This document shows positions 14,273 to 23,411 of a stretch of 31,320 nt of DNA, piece after piece. The stretch is from Promethearchaeota archaeon (GTDB taxonomy: Archaea > Asgardarchaeota > Lokiarchaeia > Sigynarchaeales > SOKP01): NCBI GenBank assembly GCA_030605085.1, contig JAUWBH010000057.1, forward strand, positions 1 through 31,320, given 5' to 3'. Within the stretch, counting starts at the first letter, position 1, and every line of letters begins with the position of its first letter. The translations under genes and the position numbers were made by a program. The notes beneath the pieces were generated by a model, which saw only the letters and a program-made list of their open reading frames with translations, searched no databases and was not told where the DNA came from.

Positions 14273-15946
14273 ATGTCAACAAAAAAAAAATTTAGAGTAA
14301 CTAGGAGAACCATATTAAGGGACATTATTAAACATAAGGCAGAAACTGTGCCTGATAAAGTGTACATGACATACATTAGGGATTTTGATAAAGGTATCGA
14401 TGAAAAATATACCTATAAAGACATGGAACTATTGTCAAATCGTCTAGGAAATGGTCTTATGAAAGTAGGTTTAAAAAAAGGCGAGGGTGTGGCTTTAATG
14501 CAAATCAATTCACCAGAATTCTTATTAACTGTTTTTGCTACGTTCAAAACGGGCATGTATTCTGTTATGGTAAACATTGCACTAAGAGCGGATGGTTTAC
14601 AGTATATTATAGACCATTCCGACGCTTCCGCTATTATAGTTCATTGGTCTCTTTTAGCTGCTGTTTTAGAAATTAAAGATCAGTTGCCTAAAATTAGATA
14701 CATTATAGTCGATACTAATGAAGCACCAGTGGATTTTAAATTACCAGAGGGAACAGAATCCCTCCAAGAAGTAATGAAAGCCCCTGATGACGACATAGAT
14801 ATCGAGATTAGTCTTGATGACATGGTAATGCTTATGTATACTGCTGGAACGACAGGTTTACCTAAAGCAATTACATTTTGGCAGGGTAAATTGATTGGAG
14901 GTCTTAGTCTTCAATCACTTCTCAGTTTTGTAAATATGATGGCTCAGTCAGATGATGTTCTCTTTACAGCCTTACCGTTATTCCATTCGAATGCGTTATT
15001 TCTAACCAGTTTGCCTGCTTATTTTGCAGAAAGACTTTTAATACTTGGCAAGAGATTCAGCGCAAGCCGGCACTGGAATATATGCCGAAAATATGATGTG
15101 ACTACTTTTAACGCGCTTGGAGCGATGATATCTATATTAATGAAACAGCCAGAAAGACCAAATGATGGGGAACATAAAGTCAGGGGAATTGGTTCAGCTG
15201 CTTGCCCTAAAGAATTATGGATTGCATTTGAAAAGAGATTTAATGTAAAAATATCAGAAGGCTATGGCGCCACCGATGGAGGGGGATTTATGTTAACTGC
15301 TGGTGGGCGAGACGATGTACCTGTAGGATCTATGGGAAGACCATTGCCTGGAGTTGTTGCTGAAGTTATGGATGATAATGGGGTGATTCTTCCTGAACCA
15401 GAACAAGTTGGAGAATTAGTTTTCTTAGTACCTGAGAGGGAACTTAAACAAAGAGAAGTGAAATATTATAAGGACGCTGAAGCCTCTAAAAGATTAATAC
15501 TAAAAGGAGCAGACGGGCAAATGTGGTTCCATACAGGTGATTTAGCGTACAAGGATAAAGATGGTTGGTTTTTCTTCCTCGATAGGAAAAAAGACTCCAT
15601 TAGAAGGCGTGGTGAAAATATAGCTTCGTTTAGCCTTGAGAAGATAATTAATTTACACGATAAAGTTTTAGAATCGGCAGCGTACGGTATTAAAGCAGAA
15701 TTAGGGGAAGATGAGGTGATGGTTGCCATAGTTTTAAAACCAGGGGAAAGCATGACACCAGAGGAACTTTTAGATTTTTGTCAGGGTAAAATGGCCTATT
15801 TCATGATACCTCGGTATATTGATTTCGTAGATAAGCTTCCTAAAACCGAGGTACATAGAATAATGAAGCGTTTTCTCAAAGAGCGTGGAGTAACAGAAAC
15901 CACTTACGATAGGGAAAAAGCGGGATACGAGATAAGACGAACTTAA
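14273..15946 (+). CDS. AMP-forming acyl-CoA ligase (paralogue 2)
   Basis: At 557 residues it is collinear with the ligase at 12423 but lacks its first approximately 13 residues. The P-loop is YTAGTTGLPKAI, so Ala replaces the usual Ser. EGYGATDGGG, WFHTGDL and DRKKDSIRRRGENIA are present. The A10 motif is again PKTEVHRIMK, with Arg529 where the catalytic Lys is expected. The region that lines the acyl pocket (about residues 205-300) differs clearly between the two ligases while the ATP and CoA motifs are shared, as expected for two substrates or two chain lengths in one pathway. The start ATG has only a weak upstream ribosome binding site. It converges with the thiolase gene. Confidence 0.92.
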   Translation: MSTKKKFRVTRRTILRDIIKHKAETVPDKVYMTYIRDFDKGIDEKYTYKDMELLSNRLGNGLMKVGLKKGEGVALMQINSPEFLLTVFATFKTGMYSVMVNIALRADGLQYIIDHSDASAIIVHWSLLAAVLEIKDQLPKIRYIIVDTNEAPVDFKLPEGTESLQEVMKAPDDDIDIEISLDDMVMLMYTAGTTGLPKAITFWQGKLIGGLSLQSLLSFVNMMAQSDDVLFTALPLFHSNALFLTSLPAYFAERLLILGKRFSASRHWNICRKYDVTTFNALGAMISILMKQPERPNDGEHKVRGIGSAACPKELWIAFEKRFNVKISEGYGATDGGGFMLTAGGRDDVPVGSMGRPLPGVVAEVMDDNGVILPEPEQVGELVFLVPERELKQREVKYYKDAEASKRLILKGADGQMWFHTGDLAYKDKDGWFFFLDRKKDSIRRRGENIASFSLEKIINLHDKVLESAAYGIKAELGEDEVMVAIVLKPGESMTPEELLDFCQGKMAYFMIPRYIDFVDKLPKTEVHRIMKRFLKERGVTETTYDREKAGYEIRRT

Positions 15947-16121
15947 AAGAAATTTTTTTAGAAATTCAATTTTTTATACTTTTTCTTAAATTTTTTTATA
16001 ATTGATTAGCTACGCATTAGGCACATCTTATAATCTTATAAATTGATAATATCAGATAAGACGAACCTTGATTAATATATTCTTTTTTAAAGACGATATA
16101 GAAATTTCTATAAAAAATCAT

Positions 16122-17318
16122 TCAAAGATCTCTTGAAAAGACATGCATTACATTCGTAAAACCTAGACCAGGCTGACCGAGTGTGTGTGTGAATGCTATA
16201 TCAAGATGTTTATCTGGGACCTGTCGCTTGGCAACTTCCTTATCTTTTCGCATCTGGAATAAAATTTCAGCAATCTGTCGCGCTCCAGTTGCTCCAAGAG
16301 GGTGACCACAAGACAACAGACCGCCACCAGGATTAATAGGAAGATCGCCATCTATTTCTACGACGCCATCATTAATCATATTAACGCCCTCACCTTTTTT
16401 ACAAAAACCGAAATCTTCGTAATGAACAAGTTCTGAAATTGAAAAGCAATCGTGGCATTCACCGAAACCTCTTTTATAAAAATCCTTGGGTTCGACCCCA
16501 GCCATTTTAAACACAGTTTTGGATGTTGTAGCGTCGGTATAAATACCGTAGTATGGTTTTTCAGTTTCTCCAAGTAAAAAGTGACTTCCCATAGCAGATG
16601 CCTTTATCCATATGGGTGTATCAATGTGGTTTTTTTTTACCCAATCCTCACTCATAAGAATTAAAGCCGCAGCTCCATCTGTTCGAGGACAACATTGTGA
16701 TCTGGTCAATGGATCGTTAATCATCACATCATTTAACACTTCATCTGTAGACATAGGCTTTTGAAATTCAGCTTTAGAATTTTTTGAGGCATTTTTTCTG
16801 CTTTTCACTACAATATTTGCTAGATCTTCATTTTTTGTACCATACTCTTTCATATGACCGCGAGCCATTAAAGCAAATCCCGCTGGCATTCCACCGCCAC
16901 CCCCAATAGCTATAGGAAAACCATGGCTATAAGCTTTTCCCTCAATCTGAAATCTTGTTCCTCCTCCGACAACCATCATTGAAACATCTTTCATTTTCTC
17001 AATTCCCATAGCGATTACACAGTCGCTCATACCCGAAGCAATATCCATATAAGCCAGGCGGAAAGCATTAGAGCTCGAGCTACATGCGTTCACCACTCTT
17101 GTAATTGGAATTCCAATTAATCCTGTTTCATTCATAATTTCATGACCGATTCCTACTCCGCCACATGTTCCGTAATAACAGCTTTGGATTAGTTTACGGT
17201 CAATACCTGAATTCTCAATTGCGTCGTTTACCGCAGGTCTTCCAATTTCTTGATATAAAAGCTTATCAAGCCTTCCAAAAGGAGACACTCCTCCTCCAAT
17301 TACCGCAACATTTCTCAT
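16122..17318 (-). CDS. SCP2-type thiolase (archaeal acetyl-CoA acetyltransferase-like)
   Basis: This 398-residue thiolase-fold protein has Cys79 in VVNACSSSSNAF as the acyl-accepting nucleophile, His289 in the SCP2-thiolase signature ECHDCFS, and Cys337/His339 in SCGHPLGATGA. The catalytic set is complete, unlike the steroid side-chain aldolase Ltp2, where tyrosines replace these residues. It lies three bases after a DUF35 gene. In archaea such thiolases form complexes with DUF35 proteins, either making acetoacetyl-CoA for the mevalonate pathway or cleaving 3-ketoacyl-CoA. Next to two ligases and a racemase-like gene, a degradative role on branched 3-ketoacyl-CoA, as in peroxisomal SCPx, is attractive. 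A mevalonate role is the main alternative, although no HMG-CoA synthase gene is adjacent. Confidence 0.92.
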   Translation of the reverse strand: MRNVAVIGGGVSPFGRLDKLLYQEIGRPAVNDAIENSGIDRKLIQSCYYGTCGGVGIGHEIMNETGLIGIPITRVVNACSSSSNAFRLAYMDIASGMSDCVIAMGIEKMKDVSMMVVGGGTRFQIEGKAYSHGFPIAIGGGGGMPAGFALMARGHMKEYGTKNEDLANIVVKSRKNASKNSKAEFQKPMSTDEVLNDVMINDPLTRSQCCPRTDGAAALILMSEDWVKKNHIDTPIWIKASAMGSHFLLGETEKPYYGIYTDATTSKTVFKMAGVEPKDFYKRGFGECHDCFSISELVHYEDFGFCKKGEGVNMINDGVVEIDGDLPINPGGGLLSCGHPLGATGARQIAEILFQMRKDKEVAKRQVPDKHLDIAFTHTLGQPGLGFTNVMHVFSRDL

Positions 17319-17321
17319 TCT

Positions 17322-17696
17322 TTAATCACTCACTATTTTAAACATGGTATTTTTTTCGTTAGGTTGTAACTCAATCTCTTTTCCGATTTTAACATCATCA
17401 AAATTCTCAGTATCAAATGTTCCCATTAAACTAAAAGAATCTTTACCATCTTCACTAAAAAGCTTCACGAGACCAAAAATTTGCTTTTTATCTCTTTTCT
17501 TTTTCTGATAAGTGCTTGAATAAGTTAGGACTACACCTTTAGGACCAATTAAGATACTTGAAAAATCGGTTCCTTGGCATATATTGCAATAGGTCCTCGC
17601 CGGATATCTGATATTTCCGCAATTATTGCATTTTACAGCATTTAATTTATTTTCTATTAATCTTGGAATTTTGGGACGTGTTATTAAATTTTCCAT
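17322..17696 (-). CDS. DUF35 OB-fold/zinc-ribbon acyl-CoA-associated protein
   Basis: This 124-residue protein has a rubredoxin-like zinc ribbon (C23, C26, C37, C40 in CNNCGNIRYPARTYCNIC) followed by an OB-fold domain. That is the DUF35 (PF01796/PF12172) layout and length. DUF35 proteins bridge thiolase and a second CoA enzyme in archaea, or assist Ltp2-type aldolases in steroid degradation, by binding the pantetheine part of CoA. Its stop is three bases before the thiolase start, so the two are translated together and the product almost certainly binds that thiolase. Confidence 0.92.
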   Translation of the reverse strand: MENLITRPKIPRLIENKLNAVKCNNCGNIRYPARTYCNICQGTDFSSILIGPKGVVLTYSSTYQKKKRDKKQIFGLVKLFSEDGKDSFSLMGTFDTENFDDVKIGKEIELQPNEKNTMFKIVSD

Positions 17697-17769
17697 AGTA
17701 AATTACCATTTATTTTAATTCAATAAATTATTGTTTTTAATTAAAAATTATTAAAATATTTGGTTAATT
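17697..17769. promoter_or_regulatory. Divergent intergenic region between the DUF35-thiolase operon and the racemase-like gene
   Basis: Seventy-three bases of nearly pure A/T separate the two divergent starts. Promoters for both directions must lie here. I see no distinct TATA/BRE pair or inverted repeat that I would trust. Confidence 0.4.
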
Positions 17770-18981
17770 ATGACTTTACCGTTAGAGAATATCACTATAT
17801 TAGATTTATCGCGTATGCTCCCTGGTCCGTATTGTACAATGATTTTATCTGATCTTGGAGCAGAGGTTATTCGCGTTGAAGACCCTAAATATCCTTACAG
17901 TAGCCCCCCTCCTTTTTTTCAGAAGGGGAAATATCGCGAGAGTGCTTTTAATGCAGTTCTTATGAGAAACAAAAAATCAATTGCGCTTAATCTGAAAAAA
18001 GAGGAAGGAAAAAAGATTTTTTACGACTTAGTCAAACGAGCAGACGTAGTTATGGACTCATTTCGACCAAAGGTTATGAACAAATTAAAGATCGATTACG
18101 ACACTCTTTCCTCAATAAACCCTTCGATTATTTGCTGTTCTTTATCCGGCTATGGTCAATATGGTCCTTACGAACAAGTGGCAGGTCACGACATAAATTA
18201 CATAGGTATCTGTGGGATATTAGACCAAACTAGGCAACGTTTCGTTTTTGGGAAAGAGGACAGAGAACGAAAACCAATAATTCCAGGAGTCCAAGCAGGT
18301 GATATTGGGGGTGCTTTGATATGTGCCATTGGCATTTTATCAGCTATAATTGAAAGAGCAAATAATCCCGAAAAGAAAGGTCAATTTATAGATGTTTCAA
18401 TGACCGATTCTGTATTTTCTTTTATGCCAATGGCCGCTGCTTTCCAGTTTTCTAAAGAATTTAGTAAAATATTTGATGCTGCTGCTCTTCGGGGTGGAAT
18501 GCCGTATTATTCAGTCTATAAGACTAAGGATAACAAATATTTAGCTGTTGGAGCGATTGAAATAAAATTCTGGCAAAAATTATGTGAAGGCTTAGGACGT
18601 AAAGATTTAAAAGAAAAACAATGGACGCTTGGGGCAGAAAAAGAAAAGATTTTTGAAGAAATAGAAAAAGAATTTTTAAAGAAAACTCAAGAAGAGTGGC
18701 TTGAAATTTTTAAAAACTATGATACTTGCATTTCACCAGTTAAAAATTTTGCCGAAGCGTGTGAGGACCCTCAGATTTTAGCTCGTAATATGGTTGTTGA
18801 AATGGATTATCCAGTATTAGGTAAAATTAAAAATTTAGCCTCACCAATTAAAATGTCGAGAACACCTCCTACTATAAGAAGTCCCGCCCCAAAATTAGGA
18901 CAAAATACAAAAGAGATTTTAAAATGGTTAAATTATTCTGAAGAAGATATTCAAAATTTAAAAAAAAATAGAGTTATATAA
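17770..18981 (+). CDS. CaiB/BaiF family III CoA-transferase fold, alpha-methylacyl-CoA racemase-like
   Basis: This 403-residue protein opens with the family signature LDLSRMLPGPYCTMILSDLGAE split across residues 11-32. The diagnostic stretch is AGHDINY, with His140-Asp141. Family III CoA-transferases use this Asp alone, whereas alpha-methylacyl-CoA racemases (AMACR) have His before it. A second acid, Asp178 in AGDIGGA, matches the AMACR His126/Asp156 pair (M. tuberculosis MCR numbering). AMACR interconverts 2R- and 2S-methylacyl-CoA, needed when isoprenoid, phytanic or bile-acid side chains pass through beta-oxidation. BaiF-type CoA transfer remains possible. It is divergent from the DUF35/thiolase operon and downstream of the ligases, which suits a branched-acyl pathway. 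Confidence 0.88.
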   Translation: MTLPLENITILDLSRMLPGPYCTMILSDLGAEVIRVEDPKYPYSSPPPFFQKGKYRESAFNAVLMRNKKSIALNLKKEEGKKIFYDLVKRADVVMDSFRPKVMNKLKIDYDTLSSINPSIICCSLSGYGQYGPYEQVAGHDINYIGICGILDQTRQRFVFGKEDRERKPIIPGVQAGDIGGALICAIGILSAIIERANNPEKKGQFIDVSMTDSVFSFMPMAAAFQFSKEFSKIFDAAALRGGMPYYSVYKTKDNKYLAVGAIEIKFWQKLCEGLGRKDLKEKQWTLGAEKEKIFEEIEKEFLKKTQEEWLEIFKNYDTCISPVKNFAEACEDPQILARNMVVEMDYPVLGKIKNLASPIKMSRTPPTIRSPAPKLGQNTKEILKWLNYSEEDIQNLKKNRVI

Positions 18982-19012
18982 TTTTTTCTTAATTGTTACG
19001 CGAAAAATTTAC

Positions 19013-19531
19013 TTAGCGTTTTAAGTCATAAGAAGGTTTTATTTTTAATCCTTCGGGTATTTTATTTTCTTTGGTCGGACTCTCAGCTAGTTCAAACCTG
19101 AAACCGACTATTTCTTCACCACCTATCATATGCACAGGAGGAACATTTGGACGAAGATCCTCAGGTTCTATTAGTTGGCTCCAATCAACCGGAAATTTGA
19201 TGAGAGTTTTAACACCCTCTTGCCTGAATGCTTTTGCCGCTTCTTTTACATCCTTAACTACAAAAGTTAGGTTATGTACTCCAGGTCCTTTTTCTTTCAA
19301 ATGTTTGGACCACAGAGTTTGAAGTTTATCACTCGTTGGTTCTATAAATTGTAGAATTACATTGCCAAGTTGCACATGCACAGCTTTTACTACACCCATG
19401 CTTGACAATACATTGGCAAATTCAACCTCCACCTTCTCAGCTCCAAATATTCTATTCAAAAATTCATAGGCTTTTTCGGCATCTCGAACTACAATCTCAA
19501 TATGCACTAAAGGCGACACTTTAATTACCAT
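19013..19531 (-). CDS. VOC-superfamily protein, methylmalonyl-CoA epimerase-like
   Basis: From ATG 19529-19531 the protein has 172 residues. A GTG nine bases upstream is part of the ribosome binding site GGGTGA rather than the start. Two VOC beta-alpha-beta-beta-beta units are visible. His10, Gln61, His86 and Glu148 fall where methylmalonyl-CoA epimerase has its metal ligands (His, Gln, His, Glu). That enzyme converts the two C2 epimers of methylmalonyl-CoA, produced from propionyl-CoA when methyl-branched or odd chains are degraded. An insertion around residues 112-135 (DWSQLIEPEDLRP) makes it longer than typical epimerases. A glyoxalase, dioxygenase or other VOC enzyme is therefore possible. 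It is convergent with the racemase-like gene. Confidence 0.75.
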   Translation of the reverse strand: MVIKVSPLVHIEIVVRDAEKAYEFLNRIFGAEKVEVEFANVLSSMGVVKAVHVQLGNVILQFIEPTSDKLQTLWSKHLKEKGPGVHNLTFVVKDVKEAAKAFRQEGVKTLIKFPVDWSQLIEPEDLRPNVPPVHMIGGEEIVGFRFELAESPTKENKIPEGLKIKPSYDLKR

Positions 19532-19627
19532 TTTATTCACCCTTAAATGTCAACTTGTGATTCATATCCTTAATAATTCCCATTAATTAATAAATATAAC
19601 AATTTTACTAAAAAATTGGTGTAAGAA

Positions 19628-20655
19628 TTGGTAAAAGAACTGGGTGTTGCGTATTATGGTAACCTTTTTCCTGATAGAGCTCGTGAGGATGTAAAAGAAA
19701 TGGCTGATCATGGATGTAACTCGGTATTAATAGCAATGTCTGAATATGAATGGATACACTGGAAAAAAAACATTTTTAGAATTTGTCAAATAGCTAAGGA
19801 ATTCGATTTCAGAGTTCACATGAATCTTTGGGCGTGGGGCGGCGTTTTTGGAGGCGAAGCACCTTCTTTTTTTCTTCATAATAATGACAACTATAGGCAA
19901 GTGCTTTCCACGACTGAAAAAAAACTATTAAGTAGTAGAAAAGTTCCGGCGGCATGTTTCAATACACCAGAATTTAAAAAATACATGTTTGATGCAATTA
20001 AACAAATTGCAAAAAAGGATTTTATTGATGGGTTTTTTTGGGACGAGCCTCATTATCATTACATGCCAGAAAAGTCAGAAATCTTTACTTGTAGATGTAA
20101 AACTTGTCAAGAGATTTTCAAAGATATATACAAAAAAAAAATGCCAAATTCTAAAACAGATGAGATTTCGGAATTTAAAGAAATGACGATAATTAATTTT
20201 ATAAAAGGATTATCTCAAAAAGTTAAGGAAGTCGACTCCACGAAAAAGGTTACTGTATGCTTAGTACCTCCTCCATTAATAACAGGAATAACGGATTGGG
20301 ATAATTTTTGCGAATCGTTAAAAGATTTTATTGATGTTTTCAGCTCTGATCCCTATTGGCTATTATATAAAGAAACATTAGATTATGTTGAGAAATATTC
20401 AAAAAAAACAGTAGAATTAGCAAAGAAATACAATCTCGAATCGCAATTATGGTGTCTCGCATTTCTCGTCCCTAAAAGAAAAGAACTGCAATTAAAAGAA
20501 CAATTTCTATTTTTGACAAATATAAAGTGGATTCGATATTTTCTTGGTGCTATAGAGGTGCAGAAGGAATATCTGTTTCTTCTAGAAATCCAAAAGAAGT
20601 CTGGCGTGTTATTGGTGAAGCGTATAATGAATTAAAAGTAAAATACAACCTATAA
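19628..20655 (+). CDS. TIM-barrel glycoside-hydrolase-like protein, frameshifted near the C-terminus
   Basis: Translation starts at TTG 19628, five bases after GGTG. The protein reads as a (beta/alpha)8 barrel: a strand with GVAYYGNLFP, a helix plus strand with CNSVLIAMSEYE, VHMNLWAWGG, and the barrel-end motif IDGFFWDEPHYHY at about residues 136-148, typical of putative glycosidases. CRCKTCQ at about 158-164 may bind metal. The annotated frame ends at 20635 with a low-quality tail. From about 20476-20510 another frame takes over with DSIFSWCYRGAEG and NPKEVWRVIGEAYNEL, stopping at 20653-20655. That is a sensible barrel end, so one base was lost in an A-rich stretch. I give the restored extent. 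No exact family is assigned. Confidence 0.7.
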
Positions 20656-22041
20656 TTTTTTAAAATGAGGGAGCCATTTGGCTTCTGCTTCAAACATTTC
20701 GTCAACCATTTCACGAACTTCTGCTGGGGAACACACGCTTGCGGTATTTGGATCGAGTAATACGGCGTGATAAACTTTTTCTCTGTCTAATTCCAATGCT
20801 CCTTCAACTGCTGCTTTCTGTACCATTACATTAGACATGCAAAGAGCTTGACATACGGTTGGTAGCTTGATACCGCCCTGTGGATGTAATCCATGAGCGT
20901 CTGCAAATATAGGTACTTCTACGCAACATCCTTTAGGAAGATTAGTAATTAATCCTCTCTCTTTATTCAAGAGATTACCGTTAAACCGGAATGGCTGGTT
21001 TGTTTCGATCGCATCAATAATGGGAGCAGCGTATTCTCCAGAAGGCGTATTTTTATATCGTAGTTTCTTAGCCTTTAGTTTTACACGGAATCTTTGATTG
21101 ATTTTTTCTTGATTTTTAACTTGTTGATGGTAATCAGATGCATGCTCTAAATTGGTTAACCAAAGTAAATCGATTTTATATTTCTCCAAAAGATCAGTGC
21201 GCTTACGATAATAAGGGAGATATTCACTGAGATGTCCGTCAGATTCGGTCATGAAATAACCAGTGGCGTTCATCATATCCCAGCGAACGCCTTTATAGTT
21301 ACTTACTTTCTCGGTATTTTTATTAAATAATTCGAATATTTTTGGATAGCCATTTTGCCACGGTGAATTTGGTTTGTTTGGATCTCTATAGCGTGCTTCA
21401 AGGAACCATGCCATGTGATTAATGCCTGCGCAAAGAAAACTGAAATCCTTTGGTTTAACGCCGAGCCAGCTACGTAAAACTAGCGCCGTATGTTCTACGC
21501 CGTGACATAGTCCTACTGTAGAATCTGGAACGATTGTGTTGCAATACCAAGTGTTCATTGCCATTGGATTGGTGTAGTTTAACAGGAGTGGTCTTTCCGC
21601 ATCGTTATTTACATTATACCCAACATCTTGTATGTTTTTCAAAAGGGAATCGTAAAACGGTACTGTTCGAAGGAAACGAAATATTCCGCCAGGTCCTAAA
21701 GTGTCTCCTACAGTCTGGGAAACGTTATATTTGAATGGAATTTCAACATCCAACTTGTAAGCATCGAGTCCACCTATATGGACTGCGTTAATAATGTATT
21801 TCGCATCTTCAACAGCTTTTTTTTGGTCCGTTGTTTTTTCAAATGTAATTCCTTCTAATTCTGTTAAATGATTTTCTCTATATTTTTGCATGTATTGATA
21901 CATTAAATCAAGACGATGGGCATCAATATCCTCTAAACAAATTATCGTATCCTTCCGAAGTGAGGGAAATGTAAGAATGTCGGTAAGAACCGTTACCCCA
22001 AATACTAAGGATCCCACACCAATAAATGCAATTTTTAGCAT
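20650..22041 (-). CDS. Family 4 glycoside hydrolase (NAD- and Mn-dependent)
   Basis: This 463-residue protein begins with the Rossmann motif IAFIGVGSLVFG and carries the GH4 signatures: NAVHIGG, GDTLGPGGIFR, LNYTNPM, the metal site C179-H180 in GLCHGVEH, and His209 in AGINHMAW. GH4 enzymes cleave alpha- or beta-glycosides by transient oxidation at C3 with NAD and a divalent metal. The residues after Cys-His divide GH4 into subgroups. Here CHGV differs from CHEV (alpha-glucosidases), CHSV (alpha-galactosidases) and CNVP (phospho-glycosidases), and is nearest the CHGx, glucuronidase-like type. It is convergent with the TIM-barrel glycosidase-like gene, overlapping by a few bases if the frameshift there is corrected. 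Confidence 0.92.
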   Translation of the reverse strand: MLKIAFIGVGSLVFGVTVLTDILTFPSLRKDTIICLEDIDAHRLDLMYQYMQKYRENHLTELEGITFEKTTDQKKAVEDAKYIINAVHIGGLDAYKLDVEIPFKYNVSQTVGDTLGPGGIFRFLRTVPFYDSLLKNIQDVGYNVNNDAERPLLLNYTNPMAMNTWYCNTIVPDSTVGLCHGVEHTALVLRSWLGVKPKDFSFLCAGINHMAWFLEARYRDPNKPNSPWQNGYPKIFELFNKNTEKVSNYKGVRWDMMNATGYFMTESDGHLSEYLPYYRKRTDLLEKYKIDLLWLTNLEHASDYHQQVKNQEKINQRFRVKLKAKKLRYKNTPSGEYAAPIIDAIETNQPFRFNGNLLNKERGLITNLPKGCCVEVPIFADAHGLHPQGGIKLPTVCQALCMSNVMVQKAAVEGALELDREKVYHAVLLDPNTASVCSPAEVREMVDEMFEAEAKWLPHFKKL

Positions 22042-22192
22042 ACTAATTCAATTGAATTCTTATAGCATTAAAAATGTTTTTAACTTCCTTTATAATATGA
22101 TTTACGCATAAAGTCTTAAATGAAAATAAATTCTCATTCATAATATAAATTAAGTGTTGAGATTCGACAAGATATTTAGAGGAGATATTTGT

Positions 22193-23323
22193 ATGATTTA
22201 TACCAAATTTCAAGAAATAGTAGGAACTAAGTATCCCATAATCCAAGCGGGAATGGGGCCTTACAGCACTACGGAGCTTTGTGTTGCTGTTGCTAAAGAA
22301 GGAGCATTAGGATTAGTTTCGACCATCGGTATGGCTGCTGGAGGTGCTAGTTCAGCAGCACCAGAAGCCGCTCAAAAAGTTTTTGGTAGTGGGAGTCCAA
22401 GAGTTATTGTAAAACGAGTTATCCAATATGTATATAATAATTTGAAAGATTACCCTAATGCGAAATTTGGAGTAAATGTGCCAGTTGCGACGGATTTTAC
22501 TTATGCGGCGAGGAGTCTGATTAAAGGAACTATAGAAATCCTAAATCAAAAACCAGAAATCAAAGAAAAATTGGCGGTTATTGTGACTTCGGCAGGAGAT
22601 CCTTTGCCTTGGGCTATAGATGCTGTGTCTAAGGGTGCTAAAAAAGCAAGAATCGCTATTAAAGAAAAATTACCTCACATAATATGGTGCCATGTTTGTC
22701 CTAATGTAAGAGGGGCAAAACGTGCAGAAAGAGCAGGTGTTGATATCGTCATCGCATCAGGTCGAGAAGGTGGAGCTCACTGTGCGTGGAGGGATGTAAC
22801 ATCAATAGTGTTGCTTCCTGAAGTCGTGAAAAATGTTAATAAGCCCGTGGTCGGTGCGGGAGGATATGCTGATGGAGCTTCACTAGCTGCAGCCTTAGCT
22901 TTAGGTGCAATTGGGGTTCAAATGGGAACTCGCTTTATCGCCACTCAAGAAGCTGACTTTCAAGAAATGTGGAAAGAAGCTATTGTTAAACGAGCTGAAA
23001 CAGAAACACTTGTTGCTCGAGGATTTTTTGGTCCCATGAGATTTCTCAGAAATTCAATGTCCCTAAATGTAGTTGATGAAACGATTTCTGATGCATCTGA
23101 TCTATTTCGAGGTATTCCATGCCCTTCGAATGAAAAAATATTGAGAATGGAGATGCAAGGACTTGAAAAACTTTACGAGGAAAATGAAGAAGAAGCGTTA
23201 CTTCAAGGCGGTGTGGTTGCAGGACGCATTCATTCAATCCCTACCGTGAAAGACCTGCTCGAAAGTGTCATGAGTGAAGCTGAACAAATAATCTCAACTT
23301 TACCCAATAAAGTACTAAAATAA
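22193..23323 (+). CDS. Nitronate monooxygenase / enoyl-reductase-II-like flavoprotein (copy 1)
   Basis: ATG 22193 (MIYTKFQEIVG) has the ribosome binding site GAGGAGAT and matches the start of the downstream copy, so the open frame back to 22154 is not used. The 376-residue product is an FMN TIM barrel of the NPD family (PF03060): QAGMGPYSTTE at the N-terminus, VTSAGDPLPW, GREGGAHCAWRD with the family's conserved His, and GAGGYADGASLAAALALGA and MGTRF for phosphate binding. Relatives oxidise alkyl nitronates, reduce enoyl-ACP (FabK), or act on unsaturated acyl substrates. Its C-terminus (HSIPTVKDLLE) is shared with copy 2. Context next to acyl-CoA genes favours an enoyl or related acyl substrate over nitronates. 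Confidence 0.88.
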   Translation: MIYTKFQEIVGTKYPIIQAGMGPYSTTELCVAVAKEGALGLVSTIGMAAGGASSAAPEAAQKVFGSGSPRVIVKRVIQYVYNNLKDYPNAKFGVNVPVATDFTYAARSLIKGTIEILNQKPEIKEKLAVIVTSAGDPLPWAIDAVSKGAKKARIAIKEKLPHIIWCHVCPNVRGAKRAERAGVDIVIASGREGGAHCAWRDVTSIVLLPEVVKNVNKPVVGAGGYADGASLAAALALGAIGVQMGTRFIATQEADFQEMWKEAIVKRAETETLVARGFFGPMRFLRNSMSLNVVDETISDASDLFRGIPCPSNEKILRMEMQGLEKLYEENEEEALLQGGVVAGRIHSIPTVKDLLESVMSEAEQIISTLPNKVLK

Positions 23324-23411
23324 GTAGATAAAAATTATTTAATAGATTAGTATAAATAAATCTTAAAGAAATTAATAAACAATAATCTTTAATGCAACAT
23401 TTAAATGAGAG

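Noticed and set aside
16122..17696. Reading the thiolase as a steroid side-chain retro-aldolase of the Ltp2 type, because of the DUF35 partner
   Set aside because: Cys79, His289 and Cys337 are intact; Ltp2-type aldolases replace the thiolase cysteines and histidine with tyrosines.
22043..22246. Minus-strand frame of 67 residues at the start of NPD copy 1
   Set aside because: It covers the NPD start antisense, and a similar shadow occurs at the start of copy 2 (23268-23471), as expected from two related coding sequences.
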